NCBI RefSeq assembly: GCF_025370775.1
Contig: NZ_JAMXEX010000016.1
Location: 56,205 to 120,204 of the forward strand
Length of the DNA: 64,000 bases
Source of the DNA: Ancylothrix sp. D3o
Lineage (GTDB): Bacteria; Cyanobacteriota; Cyanobacteriia; Cyanobacteriales; Oscillatoriaceae
Direction: 5' to 3'
Shown here: piece by piece, positions 1-7,524 of the stretch
Position numbering within the stretch: position 1 is the first letter of the stretch
How the letters are laid out: each line of letters opens with the position of its first letter
Notes under the pieces: generated by a model
Databases searched by the model: none
What the model was told of the DNA's origin: nothing
What the model saw: the letters and a program-made list of their open reading frames with translations, nothing else
Made by a program: the position numbers and the translations under genes

Positions 1-693
1 GGCTTCTCGCCAGTTTTTTGAGGTGAGGGCTTTTTCTAGGGGGTTAGAAGGGCTTGGAGAGGCGGCTACACAAGTTTTTACTCGTTCATAAAAGCCGGGT
101 AAATATTTATAATTTCGTTCTTCTTGCAGATACATAGCATCAATGCTGCAACTGCCACAACCGCTGCCTATTTGACTTGTTAAGGAGTTAATAGTTTCCG
201 CAGAGATTCCGTTCCAAGGTAAGTGTCCTTTGGGTGCTTTTGTAGTGTAATTCAGTTCGGTTTCCATGAGCCAAGTTGAGGCATACCATTTATCTTGAAA
301 TTCGGCATCGGTGAGGGGTTTTGTTCGCATCCAACCGGCTGTTTTTCCCAATGCTTCTACTTTTTGGCGGGGGTTGGTGTATTGTTGTTTTTGCCAGAGT
401 TGTTGTTGGATGCTAAAGCCAAATTGCCCGTTACTGGCTTGCATCCAAAGGGTATCAATGGCGCGTAAATTTTCGCAGGGTATTTTGTTGAATTGGGCTT
501 CGGAATAGAGGTCGCCGTTTGGATAAGTCCATTGTTGAATTAATTTTCTGGTTTCGATGTCGGCGGCTTTCCAGTTTTGTTGGTTTAAGTGTTGGCTGAG
601 TTGAGGATATGAGTTGTTGGCGGTGTTAGAAATTGCTGGGTTTATAGTGAGTAGGGTAACGGTTATGGTGAAATAGAGAGGGTAGTTTTTCAT
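1..693 (-). CDS. GUN4-domain protein (3' end outside window)
   Basis: Read on the minus strand from the ATG at 691-693, an open frame of 231 codons runs off the window edge. It starts with a hydrophobic, signal-like segment (MKNYPLYFTITVTLL). About residues 35-125 match a GUN4 domain: LSQHLNQQNWKAADIETRKL, then a dL-aID-LW core and SNGQFGFSIQQQLWQ. GUN4 proteins bind protoporphyrin/Mg-protoporphyrin and stimulate Mg-chelatase; many cyanobacterial GUN4 modules sit in other proteins and have no proven chlorophyll role. The last visible residues (LEKALTSKNWREA) look like the start of a second GUN4 repeat. A predicted export signal is unusual for a chelatase activator, so this is more likely a secreted or lumenal relative. 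Confidence 0.72.
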   Translation of the reverse strand, partial: MKNYPLYFTITVTLLTINPAISNTANNSYPQLSQHLNQQNWKAADIETRKLIQQWTYPNGDLYSEAQFNKIPCENLRAIDTLWMQASNGQFGFSIQQQLWQKQQYTNPRQKVEALGKTAGWMRTKPLTDAEFQDKWYASTWLMETELNYTTKAPKGHLPWNGISAETINSLTSQIGSGCGSCSIDAMYLQEERNYKYLPGFYERVKTCVAASPSPSNPLEKALTSKNWREA

Positions 694-941
694 AGTAGGG
701 GGGGTTTTAAGGGTTTATTTGTGTTTTCGATGGGCCGGTTTCGGTTTCGGGAATTTGTGGGAGGGAGTTAGATAATATTATATTTTGAGACTTTGGGAAT
801 TGTTGGCTTAGACTGATGCTAGGGATACACAGGGGGATTTTTGGTTGAGTGAGTTTACGGAATGATGTTTTAAAATCAGTTTGTGGTAAATTTTTACCAG
901 AGATGATATAAGTGAGTTGGAAGCAATTAAGGTGAGTTTGT

Positions 942-2060
942 ATGCTGGAGTCTTTTCAGATACATAATTTTAGGGTTTTTCAACAACTTGAAGTTAGAAA
1001 GTTGGGACGAGTTAACCTAATTGTAGGCAAAAATAATTCGGGTAAAAGTACGTTTCTGGAAGCAGTACAACTCTATGCCAGCAATGCTTCTTCAACAGTG
1101 TTGGTTGAGATTGTAGAGTCTAGGCAAGAAACATGGGTTAGTGAGGCTTTATCACATTCTCAAAATTTTATCGGTAATGCGGTACGGCATCTTTTCTTTG
1201 GTCATAAATTGCCGAAAATAGGAGAGGAGGGGATTTCTCTGGGAGAGATATCTTCAAACAGAAAGCTGGAACTGGGTATTGCTGCTTACCAGAATACAAA
1301 TGATGATGAAGGTAGGGTTAAAAAAATTCGTATTCCCGATGGAAATTTTGATGAAGATTTATCTAATGTGGAAATTTTCATGGTAGCAAAAGAAGGAAAA
1401 AAAACTAGAAGAATTTTTTTGTTGGATAGGGATATTACAAAGTTTCGACAAAACTCTATTTTGTATGAAAAGCCGGGATCGGAAACCAAATACACATGGC
1501 AGATTGTTGCCACAAATAATATGCCAAATCGAAAATTAGCGGCACTTTGGGATTTAACGAGTTTAACTGATTTAGAGTCGGAGGTTATTTCTGCCCTTGG
1601 TTTAATTGATGAAAGAGTTTCTGGAGTTGCTTTTGTAGAGGATGCTAGTAGACGTGCCATTGATAACCGTATTCCTTTGGTAAAAATGAAAGGTATTGAT
1701 GAGCCATTACCGCTCAAAAGTATGGGAGATGGGATGACTCGTTTGTTCCATATAATTCTGGCTCTTGTAAATGCTAAAAATGGAATTTTATTAATTGATG
1801 AATTTGAAAACGGGTTGCATTGGAGTGTGCAGCCTAAAGTTTGGGATATTGTTTTTCAGCTATCGGAAAGGCTGAATGTGCAAGTGTTTGCAACAACTCA
1901 CAGCCGCGATTGTATAAAAGGTTTTGATTATGCCTGGAATAAGTATCCTAAACAGGGTGCTTTTTTCAGACTTGATGCCAAGAGTCACGGGGTTAAAGCC
2001 ACAGAATATACAGCGGAAACGCTTACAGATGCGATTGAAATGGATGTTGAGGTGCGATAG
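942..2060 (+). CDS. AAA/OLD-type ATPase, first gene of an ATPase-TOPRIM pair
   Basis: The 372-residue protein begins with the ABC/SMC-like pattern LESFQIHNFRVFQQLEVRKL followed by Walker A GKNNSGKST (about residues 29-37). A Q-loop-like FLEAVQLYA follows, and LKSMGDGMTRLFHIILAL then LLIDEFENGLH form the signature and Walker B region (about 257-292). ATTHSRDCI closes the ATPase core. This is the AAA_15/AAA_21 architecture of OLD-family and PARIS-type ATPases, without a fused TOPRIM domain. The next gene begins one base after the stop and encodes a DUF3226 protein, so the two look like separated halves of an OLD-like nuclease. A defence role is inferred from architecture and from the neighbouring toxin-antitoxin-like genes. 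Its exact phage specificity is unknown. Confidence 0.8.
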   Translation: MLESFQIHNFRVFQQLEVRKLGRVNLIVGKNNSGKSTFLEAVQLYASNASSTVLVEIVESRQETWVSEALSHSQNFIGNAVRHLFFGHKLPKIGEEGISLGEISSNRKLELGIAAYQNTNDDEGRVKKIRIPDGNFDEDLSNVEIFMVAKEGKKTRRIFLLDRDITKFRQNSILYEKPGSETKYTWQIVATNNMPNRKLAALWDLTSLTDLESEVISALGLIDERVSGVAFVEDASRRAIDNRIPLVKMKGIDEPLPLKSMGDGMTRLFHIILALVNAKNGILLIDEFENGLHWSVQPKVWDIVFQLSERLNVQVFATTHSRDCIKGFDYAWNKYPKQGAFFRLDAKSHGVKATEYTAETLTDAIEMDVEVR

Positions 2061-2061
2061 G

Positions 2062-2700
2062 ATGGGGGATGTTTGTAAGCAAGATTCAGATAAAGTTTTA
2101 TTGGTTGAGGGTGATAATGATTGTCATGTGGTGATGGCTTTATGTAAGGCTCATAATGTCCCTGAGATTTTTGGGATATATCAATGTGGTTCAGATGAGG
2201 GGGTTTTAAAGCGTTTAAATGCTCTGATTCTACGTCCTAATCCGCCTCAAGTAATTGGTGTTATGCTTGATGCGGATAAGCCGTCTGTTGAAGGGAGATG
2301 GCAGAGTATAAAAGATAAATTAAGAAATAATAATCACACTTATTTGCTGCCAGAAATTCCTAATGCTGATGGGACAATTGTTGAGGGTGAAGGTAAACCT
2401 AAGCTTGGATTTTGGCTAATGCCAAATAATCAAGATCGTGGGATGTTAGAAGATTTTTGTGCGGAACTTGCCGAACCGGCATCTCTGGAATTTGCGCGAG
2501 AATGTGTTGAACAAGCAAAGGAAAGGAATGTGAAAACTTTTAAAGATGTGCATAGTAGTAAAGCGGTTATTCATACATATCTTGCTTGGCAGGATGAACC
2601 CGGTTATCCATTAGGGAAAGCAATTACAAGTCAGGCTCTTCGTCCTCAAACACAGGTTGCAGTAAAATTTACGAATTGGTTAATATGTTTATTTAGATAA
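2062..2700 (+). CDS. DUF3226 (TOPRIM-like) partner of the ATPase
   Basis: I place the start at ATG 2062, one base after the ATPase stop and preceded by a TTGAGGT ribosome-binding site, although the frame stays open upstream inside the ATPase gene. The 213-residue product has the DUF3226 pattern: VLLVEGDNDCHVVMALC near the N terminus (the acidic TOPRIM-type glutamate), VIGVMLDADKPS (a DxD-like segment), and GFWLMPNNQDRGMLEDFC. It ends with the AYLAWQDEPGYPLGKAIT and NWL-LF signature. As I recall the family, DUF3226 is related to TOPRIM nuclease domains. Tight coupling to an OLD-type ATPase suggests a two-protein nuclease or effector complex like PARIS AriA/AriB. Function is inferred, not demonstrated. 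Confidence 0.78.
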   Translation: MGDVCKQDSDKVLLVEGDNDCHVVMALCKAHNVPEIFGIYQCGSDEGVLKRLNALILRPNPPQVIGVMLDADKPSVEGRWQSIKDKLRNNNHTYLLPEIPNADGTIVEGEGKPKLGFWLMPNNQDRGMLEDFCAELAEPASLEFARECVEQAKERNVKTFKDVHSSKAVIHTYLAWQDEPGYPLGKAITSQALRPQTQVAVKFTNWLICLFR

Positions 2701-2734
2701 CATTTTTATTGGTTTTTTAAAATCAAACAAAGAA

Positions 2735-2956
2735 ATGGAAGATGAATTACTTTCTGAATATGATTTTGCTCAGATGCAAGGAGGTGTTAGAGGTAAGTAT
2801 GTTGAGCGATATCGTGCAGGGACGAACTTAGTGCTTTTAGATTCTGATGTGGCTGAAGCTTTTCCAAATGATGCGGCTGTGAATGATGCTTTGAGGATGT
2901 TAATTCAGATTGCAAACCGGCATAATTTTAATAATAGGGTGAAGCCAACTGAATAA
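2735..2956 (+). CDS. small conserved protein, possible antitoxin-like
   Basis: The 73-residue acidic protein starts at ATG 2735, 34 bases after the DUF3226 gene and in the same direction. It contains the phrases EYDFAQMQGGVRGKYVERY, GTNLVLLDSDVAEAFPNDAAVNDALRMLI and IANR. I recognise this pattern from many small cyanobacterial proteins of unknown function (EYDFS..GVRGKY...G..VVLD.DVA..FP), often beside toxin-like genes. Its position behind the ATPase/TOPRIM pair could make it a third component, but the spacing also allows an independent module. No catalytic motif is visible. Confidence 0.6.
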   Translation: MEDELLSEYDFAQMQGGVRGKYVERYRAGTNLVLLDSDVAEAFPNDAAVNDALRMLIQIANRHNFNNRVKPTE

Positions 2957-3044
2957 AACTCTAGGTTTATTGTTTTCAACAATAGTGATAGGGTAGGTTT
3001 TGCCGGCGGGGTTTTGGGTTTAGTAAACTTGAGGAAAAAATAAC

Positions 3045-3617
3045 TTACTTAGGAATTTTTGCCAATTGAAAAACCTGTTCTGCGGTAATTTCTAAACCTT
3101 CAAACAAAGAATCAATTAAGGGGGTATCTGACCTATAAGTTTGGGCCGGTGCATCGGGATAAAAAACTGTAATGCTTCTAGCTTGACTATCGACAATCCA
3201 AACTCGTAATACACCGGCATTTAAGTAATCTCTTGCTTTAGTCATCAAGTCCCCAAAAGTTTGTCCGGGTGAAATAATTTCGATGACTAATTCTGGGGGT
3301 ACGGAACAGACACCATCTTGATCCCAGTCAGCAGGAAATCGCTCAACTGAAATGTACAAAAGGTCTGGGATGGGTACCCAGTCTCGATTTGTTCGAGTTA
3401 ATTTAATGCCTAGTTCGGGGCAAACTTCTCCTCGTTCATCACACCATTCTGAGAGCAATTGAAGTAAAACTCTGGTGAGTCGAGAATGAAATTTTTTCGG
3501 TGACATTTTAGGGATAGCCTCGCCATTAACTAATTCGTAAGTTACATCATCTGCCGGTAGGGCAAAAAATTCTTCGAGGGTTAGTTCTTTTTTTGTTTGC
3601 AACATTTTCTTAATCAT
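3045..3617 (-). CDS. Uma2 family (DUF820) putative endonuclease
   Basis: The 190-residue protein fits the Uma2/DUF820 family, a PD-(D/E)xK nuclease fold very expanded in cyanobacteria. The YELVNGEAIPKMSP start, WVPIPDLLYIS (conserved Asp), PPELVIEIISPGQT (Glu within an ExK-like strand) and ARDYLNAGVLRVWIVDSQARSITVF follow in the usual order. The ATG at 3615-3617 overlaps the stop of the upstream DUF2442 gene by 8 bases, suggesting translational coupling; a second ATG four codons downstream would avoid the overlap. Family members are often present in many copies and their biological role is not settled. Confidence 0.85.
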   Translation of the reverse strand: MIKKMLQTKKELTLEEFFALPADDVTYELVNGEAIPKMSPKKFHSRLTRVLLQLLSEWCDERGEVCPELGIKLTRTNRDWVPIPDLLYISVERFPADWDQDGVCSVPPELVIEIISPGQTFGDLMTKARDYLNAGVLRVWIVDSQARSITVFYPDAPAQTYRSDTPLIDSLFEGLEITAEQVFQLAKIPK

Positions 3618-3891
3618 TTACGCTAGGGATTGATGCTTGATTTCGAGGTGCCGGTGCACCGCGTAATAATCCTTCGATGCTAATATCTTCATCTATTTCT
3701 TGCCAATGAATCCCGTAACCGCCGCCGCAAATTTGCCATTTTTCTAACTGTTCGGGGGTAGCTTTGAGGAGTCGGGGGAACCAAGCTAGGGGAACTGTTA
3801 TAATGCGTCCATCCATGATTTCAACGCTGAAAGAATCTTCATGGATAATAACGGTTTTTACCCGGATATCAGTTTGAGTTGAAATATTCAT
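3610..3891 (-). CDS. DUF2442 domain protein
   Basis: The product matches DUF2442: a short beta-rich domain with VKTVIIHEDSFSVEIMDGRIITVPLAWFPRLLKATPEQLEKWQ and GGGYGIHWQEIDEDISIEGLLRG. I choose the ATG at 3889-3891 (94 residues) because GGAGG lies 8 bases upstream, although the frame is open for 13 more codons. The start lies inside the 3' end of the DUF4160 gene, a 23-base overlap, and the stop overlaps the Uma2 start. DUF4160-DUF2442 pairs recur in bacterial genomes and behave like toxin-antitoxin or regulatory pairs by context; activity is not proven. Confidence 0.85.
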   Translation of the reverse strand: MNISTQTDIRVKTVIIHEDSFSVEIMDGRIITVPLAWFPRLLKATPEQLEKWQICGGGYGIHWQEIDEDISIEGLLRGAPAPRNQASIPSVND

Positions 3892-4108
3892 TCCATGCCT
3901 CCAAAAATTTTTGTTGATTAGCTTCGACAAGTAATTGTATTATCCTTAATTCTTTAGCCTTAAATCCGATATTTTTTGCTAAAGATACCGGAGATAACCA
4001 AAATTTAGCTGACATTTCATCTTTATCAATATGAATATGGGGAGGTTCGTTTGGTTCATGGCTGTAAAAGTAGAAGCGATAGCCTTCAAATCTTAAAACT
4101 GTTGGCAT
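3869..4108 (-). CDS. DUF4160 domain protein
   Basis: The 79-residue protein carries the DUF4160 signature: PTVLRFEGYRFYFYSHE, PPHIHI, AKFWLSPVSLAKN-GF, then ELRIIQLLVEANQQKFLEAWNEYF. It is the first gene of a three-gene overlapping minus-strand cluster (DUF4160, DUF2442, Uma2). The conserved HxHI motif could bind a metal or substrate, but no activity is established for the family. The overlap with DUF2442 argues that the two are made in fixed proportion, as in toxin-antitoxin modules. Confidence 0.85.
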   Translation of the reverse strand: MPTVLRFEGYRFYFYSHEPNEPPHIHIDKDEMSAKFWLSPVSLAKNIGFKAKELRIIQLLVEANQQKFLEAWNEYFNSN

Positions 4109-4299
4109 TGTCTAATAAAGTTTTAAGGAGTATATAATATATCATATTTACGGATTTTTGTCAATTTTTTAATAGTTCATTTGTATTGTGTTTTTATTTT
4201 AGCTGTAATGTTTGTAAAAGAACCCCCCCAATCCTCCCCCTGCGCGGGGAAGGAGTTAAAACTTTTCTGCCTACAAGCGAGGAGGGAATTTTGGAAAAT

Positions 4300-4332
4300 G
4301 TAGGTTGGGTTTCGTTACTCAACCCAACCTAC
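4300..4332. repeat. palindromic repeat with 12-bp arms
   Basis: Perfect inverted arms GTAGGTTGGGTT (4300-4311) and AACCCAACCTAC (4321-4332) surround a 9-base loop TCGTTACTC. Near-identical palindromes are scattered through many cyanobacterial genomes. It lies between the DUF4160 cluster and the 3' end of the RTX gene, so it could also act as a transcript end for the RTX gene, but no T-run follows. Confidence 0.75.
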
Positions 4333-4384
4333 CAGTCAAAGTAACCGATGATTTTCATGCAGCAGATGCCATCAAGTCGAAATG

Positions 4385-5122
4385 CTAAAAGCTAAAAAAA
4401 TCTGAACTAGAGATGAAATCACTCGCGTCTAGTTGGCTTACGTTCAAGGTTTCATTTGCATTTGGAGAGTTAATAGCACCTATGATTTGACCACTAGATT
4501 TGAGACTAATCACTATATCAGCCAAGGTATAACTAAGTCCTTTTTGTGTCAATGCTGAATCGGGTTGTAAAGAATCTACTTGCTTCAAGAGAATGTCATC
4601 AAATTTAAGACCTCCGGTTAAACCAATTCGATCAACTCCATCTTGAAAATCATTAATCACATCAATATCGTTAGCATTAACTCTCAGAGCAAATACATCT
4701 GAACCCGCACTTCCCGTCAGTTCATCCGAACCTAAATCTCCAAACAAAAAGTCATTTCCATCCCCACCTGTTAGCTCATCATTTCCTTTCCCTCCATAAA
4801 GGGTATCATTGCCTCGATCTCCTTGTAAAAAATCTTGCCCAAGATTACCAAAAAACAAATCATCGTCTCGATCAGGTTGTTCTACTCCGTTATCTATTAT
4901 AAAATCATTACCGTCTGAACCGATAATCGTATCATTCCCGTTTTCACCATTAAGATTATCATTCCCATTCCCAGCAACAATAAAATCGCTACCTGCAAGT
5001 CCAGAAATGATGTCTTGACTTCCTCCGTTCCCAAAAATAGTATCTTTACCCCCTGTTCCTGTAATTATATCGCTCTCAGGAGTTCCTTGTGCGTTTGGAT
5101 CTAGCTCAAGAATAACAAACAT
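4385..5122 (-). CDS. RTX / hemolysin-type calcium-binding repeat protein
   Basis: The 245-residue acidic protein is built of glycine-aspartate nonapeptide repeats (GGxGxDxux) from about residue 20 to 140: GTGGKDTIFG, GNGNDNLNG, ENGNDTIIG, GGKGNDELTG, GGDGNDFLFG. After that comes a non-repeat segment (FALRVNANDIDVINDFQDGVDRIGL) that is typical of the C-terminal part of cyanobacterial RTX proteins. Such proteins bind Ca2+ in a beta-roll and are usually exported by type I secretion. There is no signal peptide, consistent with C-terminal type I export. GGAG lies 9 bases before the ATG. No transporter genes are adjacent. Confidence 0.88.
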   Translation of the reverse strand: MFVILELDPNAQGTPESDIITGTGGKDTIFGNGGSQDIISGLAGSDFIVAGNGNDNLNGENGNDTIIGSDGNDFIIDNGVEQPDRDDDLFFGNLGQDFLQGDRGNDTLYGGKGNDELTGGDGNDFLFGDLGSDELTGSAGSDVFALRVNANDIDVINDFQDGVDRIGLTGGLKFDDILLKQVDSLQPDSALTQKGLSYTLADIVISLKSSGQIIGAINSPNANETLNVSQLDASDFISSSDFFSF

Positions 5123-5270
5123 TTTTACTCGCTCCTTGTATAGATTTCTTCAAAAATTATGGCTAATATATAGCTTATATACCTTAAAAAAATTGTCAAG
5201 ATGTATAAAGTGTTATTTAGGATGCTAAACAAAAATTTTATCTGTTAAATAGAGTAAGAAAAAGTGTGAT

Positions 5271-5300
5271 TTGGTTTTCTTAAGTGTTGGCAAGTATGAT
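5271..5300 (+). promoter_or_regulatory. candidate promoter for the NB-ARC gene
   Basis: TTGGTT at 5271-5276 and TATGAT at 5295-5300 are separated by 18 bases and lie about 38 bases before the start codon of the HTH-NB-ARC gene. The shape fits a sigma-70 type promoter. The call rests on consensus similarity only. Confidence 0.4.
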
Positions 5301-5337
5301 ATAGTGTGATGACCTAAAAATTACGCCACTTTTAGCT

Positions 5338-6729
5338 ATGGACATTCAAGAGGTTTTGCAATGGACTGATGAGCAAGTATTCGCCAAGACAGGAAAACAT
5401 TTTGATTCGTTGCAAAAACTTATATTAGAGGAAGTTTGGCAAGGTAAGAAATATACTGAAATAGCTAAAAAGTGCAATCGTTCAGAAGAGCATATTAAAC
5501 AAGTTGCTAGAAAATTATGGAAACTTCTCTCTGAGCTTTTGGAAGAAGATATTAAACAAGCTAATGTTCGCTCTATCTTAGAAAGAAAAGTAATATCTAC
5601 GATTTACAATTATGGTAAGTCTTCACAGATTGTTGGTTACATGAAGAGTCATATCAATATCTGTACAGAAAATCGGCCCTATCCAGAAGAAATTAAACCA
5701 CCCTCACCCTCACCCCCAGACACTCCCCAAAACAAAAATCAAACCCCAATAATAGACTTAACACAAGCACCGGCCCTAACCGAATATTACCCCCGCACCA
5801 CAGAAGAAACCACCCTCAAAAACTGGATATTAAACACCACTACCCCCCTAATTACAATCTACGGCTTAAATGGAATAGGAAAAAGCAGCCTCACCCTCCA
5901 ACTTATCCAAGAAATACAAACAGAATTTGACTACATTATCTGGCAAAGCCTCAACGACAAACCCACCCTAACCACCCTACAAACCAACCTCAAACAAATT
6001 TTTTCCCAAACCCAAAAAACCCCCTTCCCAACAATCCTAGATTATTTCCGCACCTATCGCTGTTTAGTTATTATTGATGACCTCCAAAACATCTTTAAAA
6101 CCCGTGAAATAGCCGGCCAATACTTACACGAATATGAAGATTACCACAATTTTTTTAAACAAATAGCCACCACAACCCATCAAAGTTGCTTAATACTCCT
6201 GACATCAGAAAAACCCAGAGAAATAACAGCATTAGAAGGAGAAAACAGGCCCGCCAAAAAATTACACCTCAAAGGCTTAGGAGAACAAGCCAAACAAATC
6301 TTAAAACAACAACAATTAAACGGCGAGGAAAAATGGCCAGAACTAATTACCCTTTATCAAAGTCATCCTACCTGGTTAAACATCATAGCCTCAACAATTC
6401 AAGAATTCTTTAACGGTAGCGTCTCCCAGTATTTAGCCGACCCGAATGATATATATTTAGGAGAGATAGAGCCGGCCTTAGAAACTCAATTACAGCGCCT
6501 ATCCGACTCTGAAAAAACCGTGATAAGGTGGTTGGCCGGCCAAACAAAACCCGTAGAAATCTCACAAGGGCCGGTGGAAACAGCATTATCAAAAACTCAA
6601 TTTTTGCAAGCCATAGAATCCTTAAACCGGCGCAGCTTAGTAGAAAAAGAGCAACTCTCAGCAAAAGCAAGGTTTCAAATTAACCCTATCTTTAAACAAT
6701 ACATACAATCCAATTACTCTATCAGTTGA
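5338..6729 (+). CDS. HTH - NB-ARC STAND NTPase
   Basis: This 463-residue protein has an N-terminal helical HTH module (residues 1-85: WTDEQVFAKTGKHFDSLQKLILEEVWQG followed by YTEIAKKCNRSEEHIKQVARKLWKLLSE). Cyanobacterial signalling NTPases of the vWA-MoxR-associated type carry the same module. A proline-rich linker (about 118-140) leads to an NB-ARC core with Walker A IYGLNGIGKSS (about 173-184), Walker B CLVIIDDL (about 242-249) and a winged-helix-like end. STAND proteins act as ATP-dependent switches in signalling and phage or conflict sensing. The C-terminal WD40 or TPR sensor typical of the family is absent, so it may work through a partner or be shortened. From about codon 118 the sense strand becomes strikingly C/A-rich and G-poor compared with the HTH part. 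Confidence 0.82.
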   Translation: MDIQEVLQWTDEQVFAKTGKHFDSLQKLILEEVWQGKKYTEIAKKCNRSEEHIKQVARKLWKLLSELLEEDIKQANVRSILERKVISTIYNYGKSSQIVGYMKSHINICTENRPYPEEIKPPSPSPPDTPQNKNQTPIIDLTQAPALTEYYPRTTEETTLKNWILNTTTPLITIYGLNGIGKSSLTLQLIQEIQTEFDYIIWQSLNDKPTLTTLQTNLKQIFSQTQKTPFPTILDYFRTYRCLVIIDDLQNIFKTREIAGQYLHEYEDYHNFFKQIATTTHQSCLILLTSEKPREITALEGENRPAKKLHLKGLGEQAKQILKQQQLNGEEKWPELITLYQSHPTWLNIIASTIQEFFNGSVSQYLADPNDIYLGEIEPALETQLQRLSDSEKTVIRWLAGQTKPVEISQGPVETALSKTQFLQAIESLNRRSLVEKEQLSAKARFQINPIFKQYIQSNYSIS

Positions 6730-6818
6730 TATGAATAAGCACAGAGCTTTATGATAAATTGCCAATTCTTATCAAAAACCTCATAGGAGTGGCAACACCG
6801 GCTCTTTCTTGTATAAAC

Positions 6819-7043
6819 TTATGCAGCCGGCAATATTTCTTTGATTTTTTTCATTTCAGGTAAAGCTTTCCCTTCTTCTCGATAACTTTCAACCAGCAAC
6901 TCTATAACCTCTTGAGCATTTTTCACAGCATCTTCATAACTCTCTCCATGAGTCACCGGCTGCATTACCTCCAGAAATTCAGGCAGAAAAACAACAAAAC
7001 ATTCATCCTCTTGCGACCATTGAATAATAACAGTATATTTCAT
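6819..7043 (-). CDS. hicB: HicB-family antitoxin
   Basis: The 74-residue protein shows the partial RNase H-like HicB fold: KYTVIIQWSQEDECFVVFLPEF, GESYEDAVKNAQEVIELLVESYREEG. It lacks a fused DNA-binding C-terminal domain. Its ATG overlaps the stop of the upstream HicA gene by 4 bases (ATGA), the standard toxin-first order of hicAB operons. HicB neutralises HicA by direct binding. Confidence 0.9.
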   Translation of the reverse strand: MKYTVIIQWSQEDECFVVFLPEFLEVMQPVTHGESYEDAVKNAQEVIELLVESYREEGKALPEMKKIKEILPAA

Positions 7044-7261
7044 TTCTCTTCCTCCTCCTCTTCAATTTTTTTCAGTGCTTCTAAACAATCATTCACTTGC
7101 CTTTCCAAATAAAGTTTAGCATCACTGCCATCCTTACCCGCAATAATGATAGCCTGTGGCAATTTCGGGTGCTTCCACTTACTATGGCTACCCTTGGCCG
7201 GTTGGCAAATAAATCCTGCTTTGAGCAAAAGGCTTTTTAATTCTCCGATCTTTCTAGGCAT
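7040..7261 (-). CDS. hicA: HicA-family mRNA interferase toxin
   Basis: The 73-residue protein has the dsRBD-like HicA fold: ELKSLLLKAGFICQPAKGSHSKWKHPKLPQ, in which the GSH histidine is the family's catalytic residue, and then VNDCLEALKKI. HicA cleaves mRNA. The C terminus ends in an unusual run of glutamates (IEEEEEEK) that may come from expansion of a purine-rich stretch at the gene junction. It is the first gene of the hicAB operon and is coupled to hicB by a 4-base overlap. Confidence 0.9.
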   Translation of the reverse strand: MPRKIGELKSLLLKAGFICQPAKGSHSKWKHPKLPQAIIIAGKDGSDAKLYLERQVNDCLEALKKIEEEEEEK

Positions 7262-7328
7262 AATCTATTCTCAAGTTTTTCTTTATGGCTCCACTCTAAT
7301 AGACACCGCAATTTTCCGTTAAATTCGC

Positions 7329-7359
7329 TTGATTTATTAGAAAACCAATTGATTTATTA
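7329..7359. promoter_or_regulatory. tandem 11-bp direct repeat upstream of hicAB, possible operator
   Basis: TTGATTTATTA occurs at 7329-7339 and again at 7349-7359, exactly 20 bases (two helical turns) apart, 70-100 bases upstream of the hicA start. Face-matched repeats in a toxin-antitoxin promoter are typical of binding sites for an autoregulator. This HicB has no obvious DNA-binding domain, so the binding protein is unknown. Confidence 0.35.
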
Positions 7360-7437
7360 AAAATCGCTTAAAAAAGTGCGAGCTTTGATAATCAATAAAA
7401 AATAAAGCCAAAGAAATAAAAAAAATAAGGCAAACAC

Positions 7438-7466
7438 AAAAAGCGCCCCCCATTTCTGGAGAGCGC
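7438..7466 (-). terminator. rho-independent terminator of psbA
   Basis: On the minus strand GCGCTCTCC (7466-7458) can pair with GGGGGGCGC (7451-7443) through seven canonical and two G-U pairs around the loop AGAAAT, followed by TTTTT (7442-7438). It lies about 60 bases past the psbA stop. Confidence 0.85.
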
Positions 7467-7524
7467 CTTTTGTAATTATTCAGTTTTCGAGGAACAAGCC
7501 CTCATAAAACCTGATTGCTAAATC

